A stretch of DNA of 64,000 nucleotides from Portulaca oleracea (Eukaryota; Streptophyta; Magnoliopsida; Caryophyllales; Portulacaceae), in the NCBI GenBank assembly GCA_029582165.1, contig CM055876.1:11052501-11116500 (forward strand), in the 5' to 3' direction. Of the stretch, positions 44,721 to 55,989 are shown piece by piece. A program made the position numbers and the translations under genes. Within the stretch, counting starts at the first letter, position 1, and each line of letters begins with the position of its first letter. The notes below the pieces were generated by a model. That model searched no databases. It was not told where the DNA came from and saw only the letters and a list, made by a program, of their open reading frames with translations.

Positions 44721-45415
44721 TGGAAGTTTCGATCACCTATCCTATCTTCATGTTTATATTGACAGCTTCAAAATTCAAAACATTTTATGTACCAATAAAT
44801 TAAACATATTGTCATATTTATTGTCATATATTATAATTTTAGTCACAAATTACTGATATACAATAAAATCATTAGAAGGTTTGGCTGACGAGATTTTCAA
44901 TTGAATGTTATTTATATCAAGATCCACACTCTAATATTATTCAACTCATCACCAAGCTCTATGTAAAACCACAACCAAATAGGGAGTATCGTTAAGTTTT
45001 CAAAGGATTCACAAAAAATATATGTACATTTACTTAATAATAATAATAATAATAATATTTTAAATAATAAAAATAATATTAATAATAATGATAATAATAA
45101 CAATAAGTTTTAGGGCTTATTTTCATTATACAAAGTTGACAAAAATTTATTAAACAATGAAAAAGGAATAATAATAATAATAGTAATAGTAATAATAATA
45201 ATAATAATAATAAATAACAATAATAATAATTTTTAAAGTTTATAATTATTATATAAGGTTGAACAAAATATAGATAAAATAATGTAAAAAGAAGAAAACA
45301 ATAATATCATAAAACAAAGCCATTTAAGTAAATTTCTAACATAATAAAAGGTATATTGGTAAATCAAATTTTGGGACAATTGAATGCTTATGCACTTTTT
45401 TATAATAGCGTAGAT

Positions 45416-45416
<1 letters not shown>
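44721..45416. repeat. AT-rich sequence with short (AAT)n tracts
   Basis: (AAT)/(TAA) runs lie near 45035-45095 and 45166-45212. No gene is seen. Leu-rich or Asn-rich frames are repeat artefacts. Confidence 0.85.
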
Positions 45417-45492
<76 letters not shown>

Positions 45493-46318
45493 ACTACAAG
45501 AAAATATGCATCCTTCCATGCATATTTTCCCACGCTTATTTAAATGAGGGGAAAACATCGTGCGAATTCCTACCATATGCAATAGCCACGCTTAGTAAGA
45601 GTGGTTAAATGGTAAGCACGGATATAAGCGTGCTAGTGCGTTGTAAGAGTTTGGCCACGCTTATTAAGTGAGGTAATAATATTCTCCCAAACAAACCTAT
45701 ATTTCCACATATAATATGCGTGGTAGACAACAATTTTACATTATAATTTTTTTTACAAAAAGGTATAATATTTTAATTAGGCTCCAGGTTTAATTAAGGA
45801 ATTAATTTAGTCTTAAAAATAGTTTCAAAAAAATTAAAAGAAACATTAAGGAATATTGAATTTTGGGCGCGTTGATATTAGAAGCCAAGTGATATTTGTG
45901 TACATGTAGTATTATATTAACTTCAAGAATATTTAAAAAATTATAATTATAATTTTTTAATATACCCATCTATTAGTTAAAGCTAAAATAGAAGATAAAA
46001 AAAGTCAAGTGGTATTTGTTTATATATAGTATTAAATTAGTTATTAGAATCAAATAATCTTTAATACTCAAGCGGTAAGGGTTTGGTTAGTTACTCATTC
46101 TTATGTGCTGTGGTCGGGGGTTCGAATCTACATTCAAAAGAAAAAAAAATTATAGTAGGTGGAGAGCGGCTCGTCCGTGCACGCTTAATAAGTGTGGCAA
46201 AGTTGCTCCATGCACGCTTATTATGCGTGGTGAATTTCTTCTTGCCACGCTTATTTATCCGTGCAAGGATTCTTGGCCTCGCTTATAAGCGTGGAAGGAG
46301 GACCCTTTTTTGGTAGTG

Positions 46319-46387
<69 letters not shown>
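45417..46387. repeat. (AAT)n microsatellite interrupted by a CACTA element
   Basis: About 74 bp of AAT repeats at 45417-45491 and about 69 bp at 46319-46387 flank the CACTA element. They were probably a single tract. Confidence 0.9.
45492..46318. mobile_element. Non-autonomous CACTA (En/Spm-type) element, 827 bp
   Basis: The ends are CACTACAAGAAAA and, on the other strand, CACTACCAAAAAAGG. The 3-bp duplication ATA lies in the AAT tract. Subterminal words of the CCACGCTTA type occur repeatedly in both orientations (for example 45530, 45584, 45655, 46210, 46245, 46280), as expected for TNPA-like binding sites. There is no transposase inside. Confidence 0.9.
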
Positions 46388-47039
46388 TGACATGAACAAG
46401 GGATAAGTGTAAAACTAATTTTGTAAATAAATGATATCAAGAAGGTTAATATTGGAAAACAACATTTGGGACAAGCCTTGCCTTAACTTCTTTTAAGTAG
46501 GTTTTAGATATATAGGGAATGAATCTGGTAGGAAGAAACTTCAGGTAGGAAGGGCTAATCTCACGCGTTAGATCGTGATCCGACGGTGACAAAAAAACCA
46601 ACAATGAGCCCCAAAAACCACCCACACGTGTGAACCCATAGGAGAGAGAAAGTAGAATATCCAATCTTCCAGCGTGATTTTAGGGCATGCGTTTGATTTT
46701 ATTTTTTTATTGCTTTAGTTTCCAAATACAGGGGAGATAGTGTCATGAGAGAGAATAGGAAGTCAATCTACCAAACGTAGACCAATACACGATTTTTCAG
46801 GTGAAAAGTTAGACCCTAATCGGTCGAATTCCGGCGGGTAAACTGAGTCGAAGTACGAGTGCAACTCGGTGGTGGCTTTTTTCCACCAATTTGAAGAGCG
46901 ACAGCACGCAAGGTTGTACCAAGTGACTGATTTCACCAAGTAAACCTAAATCGAACTCCATAATTAGTGCTTGAAGTTGGAATTGGTTGAGTCTTTGAAG
47001 TAGTGTTCGTGAATTACTCAAGCTTTTTGTATTTTATTT
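46388..47039. other. Unassigned sequence
   Basis: Short frames (46446-46664, 46809-47021 minus) show no domain. I see no element end. Confidence 0.5.
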
Positions 47040-50000
47040 GTATTAACACACTTTTCCGACATTGTGATTTTGGGAACTTATGAGTGTCAATGATTACTTC
47101 ACTTGATAGAAGTAGATGGTAGGAGGTGAGGGCGCAGAACATGATGCCGGAGGCGGCAATGGACGTACCATAGCCAATGTGCAAGTCAATCTCACATCCA
47201 ATCCCAGTACTGGCTGTGTGGAAAAACCCTAGCTGTACAGACCACTCTGAATGTTGTCTATCAATATGTTGACCACACTGTCGGTGTAATGTGGTCATTT
47301 CTTCATACAGTGTTCGTATTGGCAACATTGCACGCACATTGGTATGAACACTCCCAGTAGTGTTGTCATATAGTGTAGGTGTAGTGTGGTCATATAGTCT
47401 ATAATTTTTAACAATGAGAACATTCACCATTACTATTGATATAGTGTGTCCATACAATGTCAACATTGCGATTCCAAAATTGACAGCACTACATTCTTAG
47501 TATGGTCACACAGTTTATAATCGGGTTGACCACAACATGCATGTATGTTTTTATATATAGTCGTTTTGTATGGCAATATAGACAACACCATTGTAAAAAA
47601 GAGATGTCAAACTGTTGTCAATACTGACCACATTATGTTCAATCTTAACAACAATAGACACCAAGTGTGATATTGTGGTTTATTAAGTATAATGTACTAG
47701 TTGTCTGATAGGCGTTTGTCCAAAATAAGATCCCAACCTGGTCAACGTGTGCTTGAGGTGCTGTGTTGGTGTGTAATCCAGTGTGGTCAAATTAGTCAAC
47801 AAAGAGATCACTCACAGCTATCAGTGTGCTCTATTGATAAGTGTCGTTTACTTATTCATGCATATTTATTCATAAGTGTGGTCATGTTCGTGATATGAAG
47901 GCAACATTACTATGAAGGCCACATTGATTGGTATGAAGCACACAGTTCAAGACTCCAGGGTGAAGTCGTTGCGTATGCATTATTGCTATGACTTTGCCAT
48001 GCACAAGGAAAACTCGATCCGGGATAATGTGTAGAAACAGCATCTCGCTGGGACCAAGATAGATCGAGTTCAAGTGACGACACTGTTGAGCAAGGTCAAC
48101 GACGTTGAGTTTAGGCCACATAGTGTAGTTGAACACGACAATCCATTTTTGAATGTAATGGTTTTCTAGGTTGTGTTCAACTACTTATCGGTCAGTCAGA
48201 ACGAAATAATTTCTTGAACTTGGTTGACGTTGATGATGGGGGGTTTTGTGTGAAGACAATTATGTTTTTTTTACTGTAACAAGTAGACAGTTGACAATAT
48301 AGACTGTAATGTGGTGTTTGCAGTTTAATTTATTCTAGCAAAATGAATTTATCGCGGATACATAACGATCAATTTTATGTTGGTTTACATTATCGCTTAA
48401 TCAAACACCGGTCATAGTTCAACAACCCCTACAGCTGATATCAATCTTGCAATATATGGAAACACTGACCTGTATGTGTGGTTATACATGGTTTGAGATT
48501 TGAACCACAACAAAATCATATATAACATCACATTGGCACCGGCATGGTTGTTCATATTATTATTGGCAGGAATAATCAATATGTTTTGGTTTTGAATACA
48601 GAGTTTTATACAACCAACATGATCCATGATGTATGTGGTGTAATTTGCAATTGAATACGTACAATGACCAAAATGGTAGACCGTTTCGAGCATAGACAAT
48701 TAGCATACAACCAGAACGGTACGTGTCACCAATTGGCCATGTTGATACGTCAATACGGTCATATATATTTCACACCATCACTGGGTGTCCACGCTGCCAT
48801 CCATCAATTTGTTAATATGGCCACACTAACTTCCAAGTCTGGTCTCACATAGTCTGAGGCTGGTAACACACCATCTACACTCATAACACCAAAGTCAAAC
48901 ATAACATCACACCTGGAGCACCGTATCCTTTGTATCGGTATATGTTGGGGTGGGGAATGTTGAATAGCATGGAATACATAGTTTCTTGGTCTCGACATGT
49001 ATCATAGTGTGAACATTGGGGTTAGCATCACTGTTGCCACTGAGCTTAAACATTGAGCATATTGTCCGTACGGTACGTGTCATCAATTGGCTACTGTAGT
49101 GTCCCAGTATGGTCACATTCACTTACACCAACGATGGGTGTTTGGATTTGACCATGTTTAGGACGCGTGCAAATATCGACGCGTGATTCAATAGAAATAA
49201 ACTGTGATCCTGGTAATACCTGTACACAAACTCATATCAAAATATACCTCATAATTATTTGAATATAATAGTTAGCCACACTAACATGTTTGTGTGGCCA
49301 CTCAATGTTTGACGTCTGAAACACACCTAAATCACACGTACCATCATACCGGGGCCACTGTGTCCCAGCATGGTTTAACACGTTTGACCAAAACAGAAAT
49401 AATCACACTAAAACAAACAAAGACAAGACCAAAAACTACATAACATCACACCTTCATCGTCATGGTTGGTCCTATTTTATTGGTAGGAATAGTCAATGTT
49501 TTTTGGTTTTGAATATAGGGTTTCATGATGTCAACATGATCCATGGTGTATGTGTTGCAATTTGCAATTAGATACATACAGTGTCCAAAATGGTAGAACC
49601 ATTTCGAGCATAGACAATTAGCATATAACTGGAAAGGTAAGTGTCACCAATTGGCCACGTTCGTGCATCAGTACGGTCACATATATATATTCACACCAAC
49701 AAGGGGTGTCCACATTGGCATCCATCAATTTATCAGCATAGCCACAGTAACTTCCAAGTGTGGTCTCACATAGTCTGAGGCTGGTAAGACACCAACTACA
49801 CTCATAACACCAAAATCAAATATAACATCACCCTGGAGCACCATGTCCTTTCTATCATTATATGATGGGGTGGGGAATGTTGATTGACATCAAATAAATA
49901 GTTTCACGATGTTGACATGTGTCATGGGGTACACAGTGGGGTGAGCAACACTGTTGCCACTGAAAAGATAAGATACCCGCAGTGGTTGAACCTTCCCGAA

Positions 50001-50436
50001 CCTTAAACATTGAGCATATTGTTCGTATGTTACGTTTCACCAATTGGCCACATTCGTGTTTCAGTGTGGTCACATTCACCCATACCAGCGATGGGCGTTC
50101 TCATTATGACCATCTTTTGGACGTGTACAAATATCGTCGCGTGGTTCGAAAGAAATCAACCGCGAACATGGTAAGATCTATACACAAACTCATATCAAAA
50201 TGTACCCTATAATTATTTGGATATAATTGTTAGTCATACAAATGTGGCCACTCAAAGTTTGACGCCTGAAACACACCAAAATCACACATAACATCACATC
50301 GGGTGCGCTTCGTCCCTACATGGTTGAACACATTTGACCAAAATAGAAATAACCACACCAAAACAAATAAAGAAAAAAACCAAAAACTACAAGTGTCTAA
50401 GAATATGTGTCCATGTCACCAACAGGACGCGCCTCA
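47040..50436. repeat. Mutator-associated region of degenerate GTGTGGTCAT / ATGTGACC words
   Basis: Words such as GTGTGGTCA, GGTCACATT, TTGACCACA and TAGTGTGG recur irregularly through 3.4 kb. This lies downstream of the FAR1-like C-terminal fragment. No ORF has family resemblance. It looks like the internal noncoding part of a FAR1-type Mutator element. Confidence 0.6.
48518..50390. repeat. Tandem duplication, two units of about 0.92 kb
   Basis: Unit 1 begins with AACATCACATTGGC at 48522 and unit 2 with AACATCACACCTTC at 49442. The pairs TTTCGAGCATAGACAATTAG (48686, 49605) and TCACATAGTCTGAGGCTGGT (48843, 49766) keep a nearly constant 920-bp offset. The pair AAACACACC(T/A)AAATCACAC (49318, 50270) closes the two units at a slightly larger offset. 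The units are clearly diverged. Confidence 0.85.
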
Positions 50437-50660
50437 CTAGTAACGATATGGGCAGTTTCTACTGTCGTGGGTTGCAATCTGGTCACATGCATTGCACCTC
50501 CTTGTCGATTCCTTTTGTTGAACACCAACCTTAACACCACTCTTCTTCCTCTTCGCCCTCCCTTTTGCCTTTGAAGCTAGTGGCGACTTGAATGTAGTTT
50601 CAATTGGGATGGGCATCCCGAAGCACGATTCCACGTCAGCTGCTACGCTCAAAGTCTTTG
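50437..50660 (-). pseudogene. FAR1-type transposase C-terminal fragment
   Basis: The minus-strand frame contains SPLASKAKGRAKRKKSGVK, then a knuckle CNACDQIATHDSRNCP. This basic stretch plus Cys-Cys-His-Cys ending resembles the C-terminus of FAR1-related Mutator transposases (the family form often has SHDKRNCP). The spacing within the knuckle is one residue longer than standard. Upstream sequence is cut by the Tourist MITE at 50666, so the DDE and SWIM parts are missing. It is a remnant of a second Mutator element. Confidence 0.6.
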
Positions 50661-50665
50661 ATTAA

Positions 50666-50954
50666 GGATCCGTTGTTTTTTACGGTGCGGTTGCGATGCG
50701 GTTGGTTGCGGTGTGGTGGAGTGTGGAAAGTTGTGGTGGGATGTAGAAAATCGTGATGGAAATAATGGAAGGTGAGTTGATATATTTTAATTTGAAAATA
50801 ATGGTAGGTGGAAATAAAGTAAAAGTTTTAATTTTTTATTTGAAAGTTTTCACGTTTAATGAAAAGGATAATTGAAAGTTATGGTGAGTTATGGTGGAAA
50901 ATGAAAATGTGGTGTGGAATCGCAAACAATCCCACCGCATAAAAGAACGGAGCC
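50666..50954. mobile_element. Tourist-like MITE (PIF/Harbinger), 289 bp
   Basis: The ends GGATCCGTTGTTTTTTACGG and, on the other strand, GGCTCCGTTCTTTTATGCGG are imperfect inverted repeats. TAA flanks both sides (50663-50665, 50955-50957), as for PIF/Harbinger. The core has GGTGGAAA-type words. It is noncoding. Confidence 0.65.
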
Positions 50955-51035
50955 TAACAAAAATTACAAATTGCCCGTAATTATACATATAAATTTAATA
51001 TAGGAAGGATATTTATATATTTTTAAAATAAATCA

Positions 51036-51231
51036 AGGATTGGGATGGGGAATATGTGGTGGGTAACTTTCTTGAGCAGGGAAATGGGGGATCTTCGTCC
51101 CCACGCGTGGATTTAATTCTTTGCTTCATCCTCATCCCCATCTCCATTAAGAGCGGGAATTTTTCCCCATAGCGGGACAGAGCCTCGATCGATACGAGGA
51201 TTCCTGCCCCACTGCCAACCGGCCATCCCTA
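51036..51231. repeat. GC-rich GGGGATGGGGA dispersed repeat, copy 2
   Basis: It shares with 39970-40186 the GATGGGGA words, TTTTTCCCC, a GAGGATTCCTGCCCC segment and the GCCATCCCTA end. It is noncoding. 51232-51604 beyond it shows nothing recognisable. Confidence 0.7.
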
Positions 51232-51769
51232 TCTTGGAAGCACGACGGTGCTCGACCAATTGTAATGACGCGAATGTACACAAATGGATGCGGGGAAGAA
51301 GGGGCCAAGATCCCCTTGCATGCGATAAACGATTGATCAAACCAAACATGAGTTTATTTTTAACAATAATATTATTGGATTATTTGGTTTTAGAATCCCC
51401 AACTTTGGGTCTTGTTTATCACAATATCCCAAGAGTTATTTTTAACATGAATATCCCAAACTTTAGGGGTTAGTATTTATTAGCATCCCAACATCGAATT
51501 AATATCAATTAAAATTGAATTTTTCTACAATGTTATGGTTGTTTTTGGCTTAGACATACTATCATTCTATAAAACACCCCAAGAAATATTAAAAAAACGA
51601 TTATGAGCCCGGGTGCAGGGAGCATTGTGTGCCCGGGCCCATTTAATTACCAAGCCCAAAGCCGAATAAGAATATCTGATTCGATTTCACGCAATTCTTG
51701 GCGGCCAAATTCTTGTTGAGGAGAAGACTAAGAAGAGCTAGAGGCACGCGTGCAGATTATTTGTTTCAA

Positions 51770-52579
51770 TTTCTATAATTTCACTCTCTCTCTACTTTCT
51801 CTCTCTGCTGCTCACTGCGACTGCGACTCACTCATCGACTGCACAACTGCTTGCAACTTCCGGTGCAATTGTCGGAATAGAAGTTATTGACGATCGATTG
51901 AACTTCTCCATTCAGTCTCTTTCCGTGTCGATTCTCTGCGGCGATTCTGCTAACGATTTCCCTATCCTCTACTCGAATGTAAGTTTTTGTTGACGATTTT
52001 CTGTTCTAATATGATTTCTAGGTTTTATGCGTTTTGTGTGAGATTTTGTGATATATTTTTGTGTTTTTAAGGTTTTATGCGTTTTTGTGTGAGAGTTTTT
52101 GTGCTCTGCTTTCTTTATGCCAACCAAGTTCATTGAGTCTCTGTTTTTGGGGTTTTATGCATTTTTGTTGACGATTTTCTGTTCTAATATGATTTCTCTA
52201 TGTTTATTTTTAGGGTTTATGCGTTTTGTGTGAGATTTTGTGGTATATTTTTGTGTTTTTAGGGTTTTATGCGTTTTTGTGTGAGAGATTTTGTGTTATA
52301 CTTTCTTTATGCCAACCACGTTCATGGAGTCTCTGTTTTTAGGGTTTTATGCATTTTTCTTGACGATTTTCTGTTTCAATATGATTTCTCTGTGGTTATT
52401 TTTAGGGTTTATGCATTTTGTGTGAGATTTTGTGATATATTTTTGTGTTTTTATGCGTTTTGTGTGAGGTTTATTCATTTTTATTTGTTCTCTGTGAGTC
52501 TCTGTTTTTTATTAGAGTTAGTCTATGATGTAATAAGATTTGTTTTATTAACTAGTTTCATTTATGTGTTTAATGGCAG
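51770..52579 (+). promoter_or_regulatory. 5' noncoding exon and intron of the Ulp1-like gene
   Basis: CT-rich sequence (51779-51812) precedes a likely untranslated exon that ends at GAAT|GTAAGT (51978). The intron ends at GGCAG (52579), just before the ATG at 52587. This exon-intron layout is inferred from splice consensus only. Confidence 0.5.
52010..52480 (+). repeat. 192-bp tandem repeat, about 2.3 units, in the 5' intron
   Basis: GCGTTTTGTGTGAGATTTTG lies at 52029 and 52221, and a variant at about 52413. Each unit also contains GCCAACCA(A/C)GTTCAT and GACGATTTTCTGTT. It gives a spurious Phe-rich frame at 52269-52718. Confidence 0.88.
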
Positions 52580-52586
52580 AGACAAA

Positions 52587-52682
52587 ATGCAATCCGAAAA
52601 TCAGATTGTCTACAAAAGGAGGTTTCCAATGAAAAAGCAGGAAAAAATTGAGAAAAACCAAAAAAAGAGATGGTCAAAGAAG
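52587..52682 (+). CDS. Ulp1-like gene, exon 1 (basic N-terminus)
   Basis: ATG at 52587, then MQSENQIVYKRRFPMKKQEK and a Lys-rich end. It is 32 codons, in phase, ending AAG|GTAAAA at 52682. The basic run could act as a nuclear signal. The start is supported by the upstream acceptor GGCAG and by agreement of phase with exon 2. Confidence 0.55.
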
Positions 52683-52995
52683 GTAAAAAAAACATGTATT
52701 ATTTGTCAATTATTTTGAGGTTTTATGAGCAAGTTTTGAGCATTCATTTTGAGGTTTGTGTATAGTTATTGTAGAGTATGAACATATAGTTTATAGCTTA
52801 TGAGCATAGTTATTGTAGAGTATGAGCATTCGTCTTATATCTTATGAGCATAGTAGTTAATGATATGAGCATATAGTTTATAGCTTATGAGCATAGTGAC
52901 TATAGAGTATGAGCATATAGTTTATATCTTATGAGCATTAAGATTGTAGAGTATGAGAATAGAGGTTGTGGCTTATGAGCATTTTATGTCATAAC

Positions 52996-53026
52996 CCTGA
53001 ACCCTAAACCCTAAACCCTAAACAAC
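52996..53026 (+). repeat. Short interstitial telomere-type repeat (CCCTAAA)
   Basis: CCCTGAACCCTAAACCCTAA and further CCCTAAAC lie about 20 bases before the acceptor CTCTAAG of exon 2. There are four units, one altered. Confidence 0.9.
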
Positions 53027-53044
53027 CGCATGTCTCCCTCTAAG

Positions 53045-53652
53045 CTTTTTAATATGATCCCGAGATTTAATGATGCTCAGAGGGAAGCAATTCGGAATTT
53101 GGGTTTTAGTGGTTTTTTAGAAGTAAAAACGAATTTTGTTCCTAAACCTTTAGCACGTTGGGCTTGTGAGAAATTTGATTTTTTGTCTTGTAGTTTATCC
53201 CTTACTAATGGTCAGAGGTTGACACTTGATACATACGATGTTTATCAAATCTTTGGTTTACCAATGGGGAAGTATTGTGATACTTTTGAGTGTATGTTAG
53301 ACTCCCAAAGCAAAGAAGATGAAAAGGTGTATAAAAGTGAATTAGATAGGTTTATGCAAGCTTATTTCAATGAGGATAAAGGTGTGATTGCTAGCATGCC
53401 AGAAAAAGTATTAGAGTTTAAGGATGGTGGGGAAATGTTCCAATGGGGTTTTTGATGTATGTGTTCTGTACTTTGCTTATGGGAAATCAGAATAGATATA
53501 TCAACAAAAAGGCGTTTAGGTTGTTTGTGAAGTTGGATGAAGTGAACCAATATAATTGGTGTTTGTTTGCGTTGAAGAGTCTTTGCCATTCGGTGCAAAA
53601 GTGGCAAGCAAAGAAGGACTCTTACTTTGATGGCCCGATTCTGCTGTTGTTG
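53045..53652 (+). CDS. Ulp1-like gene, exon 2 (PMD-like N-terminal region)
   Basis: It reads LFNMIPRFNDAQREAIRNLG, then LARWACEKFDFLSCSLSL, RLTLDTYDVYQIFGLPMG and, after a one-base frameshift in a T run (53448-53453), VFCTLLMGNQNRYINKK. The exon ends GPILLLL with GTAATT. The pattern 'IxxLGFxGFL...FD...L.LT..DVY.IFGLP' resembles the plant-mobile-domain-type N-terminal region that precedes Ulp1 in many plant transposon proteins. Its function is unknown. The single-base loss may be a sequencing error. Confidence 0.7.
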
Positions 53653-54345
53653 GTAATTTTCTTTTTACTGTTTTTTTTTTAAAATTGTATGAGCGTATGT
53701 GTTGTAGATTATGAGCATAAATTTTTAGATTCATGCATTATGGTTTTATGCAATGATCATTACTGTTCTAGGTAATGAGCATATGTTTTTAAATTCATGA
53801 GCATTATCATTTAACGTAATCAGCATTGCTGTTCTAGGGTATGAGCATAGTTTTTTAGATTCATAAGCATTATAATTTTTATGTAATGAGCATTATCATT
53901 ATAAGTAATGAACATAGGTTTTTAGATTCATGAGCATTATGTTTTTATGCAATGAACATTGTCATTATAGGTAATGAGCATGGGTTTTTAAATTCATGAG
54001 CATTATGCTCTTTATGTAATGAGCATTGTCATTCTCGGGTACAAGTATAGGTTTTCAGATTCATGAGCATTATGGTTTTTATGGAATTAGCATTGTCATT
54101 ATAGGTAATGAGCATAGGTTTTCAGATTCATGAGCATTATGGTTTTATGCAATGAGCATTGCCATTCTAGGGTATGAACATTGGTGTTTAAATTCATGAG
54201 CATTTTGTGTGATTATGTTTCAAGCATTGTTTTTAGAGTATGAGCATACATGTTGCACATCATAAGTAATTGTGTATTATCCTATGTATATTGAATTTGT
54301 CTATGAGCAATAATGTTTCTTTTTTTCTTCATTTTAAAATCATAG

Positions 54346-54684
54346 GCTTTCTACCTCGACAGAGTGTCCTTTGTGTTTCTAGAACATAATCGATCATTCC
54401 CAATTATTGGGGTATGGGACAATGATTCTGTCACTGAGAGGGTCAACTTTGAAAAAAAATATGGCTTTGGTAAGGGCATCATCAATCCAAGAATGGGCTC
54501 TTGCTTTGTTTGCTTCAATCAGTGTGTTGGTGCCAGATATTTGGTGCAAGATCCACGAATTCCTTACACTGATGGTGAAACTGAAGCATATTATTCAAGA
54601 AAACCAATTGCTTCAAAAGAACAACCCGAAAAGGAACACATTGATGTGAGTTCGGACAAATCAGAAGATGGAGATAACTGTCAG
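54346..54684 (+). CDS. Ulp1-like gene, exon 3
   Basis: The acceptor is CATAG and the phase agrees with exon 2 (LLLL then AFYLDRVSFVFLEHN). It contains IIGVWDNDSVTERVNFEKKY and FGKGIINPRMG. It ends with an acidic stretch (SSDKSEDGDNCQ) before the donor GTAAAA. The AFYLDRV/VWDND pair matches the end of the PMD-like region in related proteins. No catalytic motif is in this exon. Confidence 0.65.
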
Positions 54685-55281
54685 GTAAAATTTTATTATG
54701 AGCATTTTATAGTTATCATTTGGTATAAGCATTATTTATTTTTTTATAATGAATTATTAACTTTTTTGTGTATTGTTATGTGTTTGTAGATTATGAGCAT
54801 TGCCATTATAGTTTATGAGCATATGTGTTTAGATTATAAGCATAGTAGTATGGGTATTATAATCTTAAGTTATGAGCATAGTAGTTGTAGGTCATGAGGA
54901 TTGGTCTTATACATTATGAGCATATTAGTTGTAGGTCATGAGCATTGTCATTATATATCATGAGCATTGTCATTATTGTTTCTATACATTATGGATTTGA
55001 GTAATGAGCATTGTCATTATAGGTCATGAGCATTGGTCTTATACATTATGAGCATAGTAGTTGTAGGTCATGAGCATTGGTCTTATACATTATGAGCATA
55101 GTAGTTGTAGGTCATGAGCATAGTAGTTGTACAGTATGAGCATTGGCCTCTGTAGGTTATGAGCATAGGTGTTCTAATTCATGAGGATTATGGATTTTTG
55201 TTGTTTTGAGCATTGCTGTTGTATGTTGTGAGCATAGTAGTTGTATGTGATGATAGTTTTTTTTTTTTTTTTTGGTTGCAG

Positions 55282-55436
55282 AGGCTAACCAAAAAGTTAA
55301 TAGAGGTTGCAAATGATCTTGCAAGGTCATTGAAGCAATTTAGGGAAACATCTGAAGCTGTATTTGAAGTTTTCCCTAATGTGACTGCAGCCAAAAAACT
55401 TGCTAGCCATGACAGCAAGATCTTCAATTTTTTCCG
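55282..55436 (+). CDS. Ulp1-like gene, exon 4, first part (cut by copia)
   Basis: Preceded by a long T tract and GCAG. It reads RLTKKLIEVANDLARSLKQF, likely helical, and stops at the copia element. The coding frame resumes in phase at 58065 after the target duplication. Confidence 0.7.
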
Positions 55437-55937
55437 TGTTAGGTTGAATGTGGAGACCAATTTTGGGTTGGTCTCTATCTCTTGGGGAGAAGGTAAAAGA
55501 GTTTGAGTGGGAATCAAGTTGTTGATTTGTTCCTTTTCCTTTTTTGTAATTCCTTTGCTGTAGGGATTTTATTAATCCTAAAATTGTGTCAGCCTTGTAC
55601 TATAAATAGAGCCTAGATGCTAGGTTTATTTGTATTACAATTGAGAGTGTTTCATATTATACCACAAGAGATTGACATGTAATCTCTGTGTTTCTGAGGG
55701 AGTTGTGTGAGGCTCAACTGTGAGTGTTGAGTTCTCAGGTTGTAACTCTAGGAAGGTTGTGAGAGATTGTGGAGGTCTGGGAATCTCTGAAACATCGTTG
55801 TAATCCTCTAATAGTGCATCGTTCGTGGTTTTTTCCCGGTTTGGGTTTTTCCACGTTAGTTCCTTGTGTCGAATCTTTATTTATTTTTCTGCCCTTATTA
55901 TTGTTTGTTTGCTAACTACGCCCTGAGAATCCTAACA
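55437..55937 (+). repeat. 5' LTR (501 bp) of the nested copia element
   Basis: TATAAATA at 55601 is a likely promoter TATA box. The end is AATCCTAACA, immediately followed by AGTGGTATCAGAGC. Confidence 0.96.
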
Positions 55938-55939
55938 AG

Positions 55940-55951
55940 TGGTATCAGAGC
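55940..55951 (+). promoter_or_regulatory. Primer binding site for initiator tRNA-Met
   Basis: TGGTATCAGAGC, the standard plant copia primer site, lies two bases after the 5' LTR. Confidence 0.95.
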
Positions 55952-55989
55952 TTTGGTTGGAGCGTTGTTAATCTGCAGACTGAGAAGCA

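Larger units (their letters stand above)
52730..55250 (+). repeat. ATGAGCAT repeat blocks in introns of the Ulp1-like gene
   Basis: Introns at 52683-53044, 53653-54345 and 54685-55281 consist largely of units such as TTATGAGCATAGTAGTTGTAGG and TCATGAGCATTATGGTTTTA, about 20-24 bp each and degenerate. Exons between them do not carry the unit. Confidence 0.92.

Noticed and set aside
45336..45547. Poly-Asn and poly-Tyr proteins
   Set aside because: They are translations of the (AAT)n tract, not genes.
46446..47021. Minus-strand ORFs of 70-72 residues as host genes
   Set aside because: No recognisable domain, no splice support, and surrounded by repeats.
52269..52718. 149-residue Phe-rich ORF
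   Set aside because: It spans the 192-bp tandem repeat, an intron acceptor and exon 1 in the wrong arrangement. A repeat artefact.
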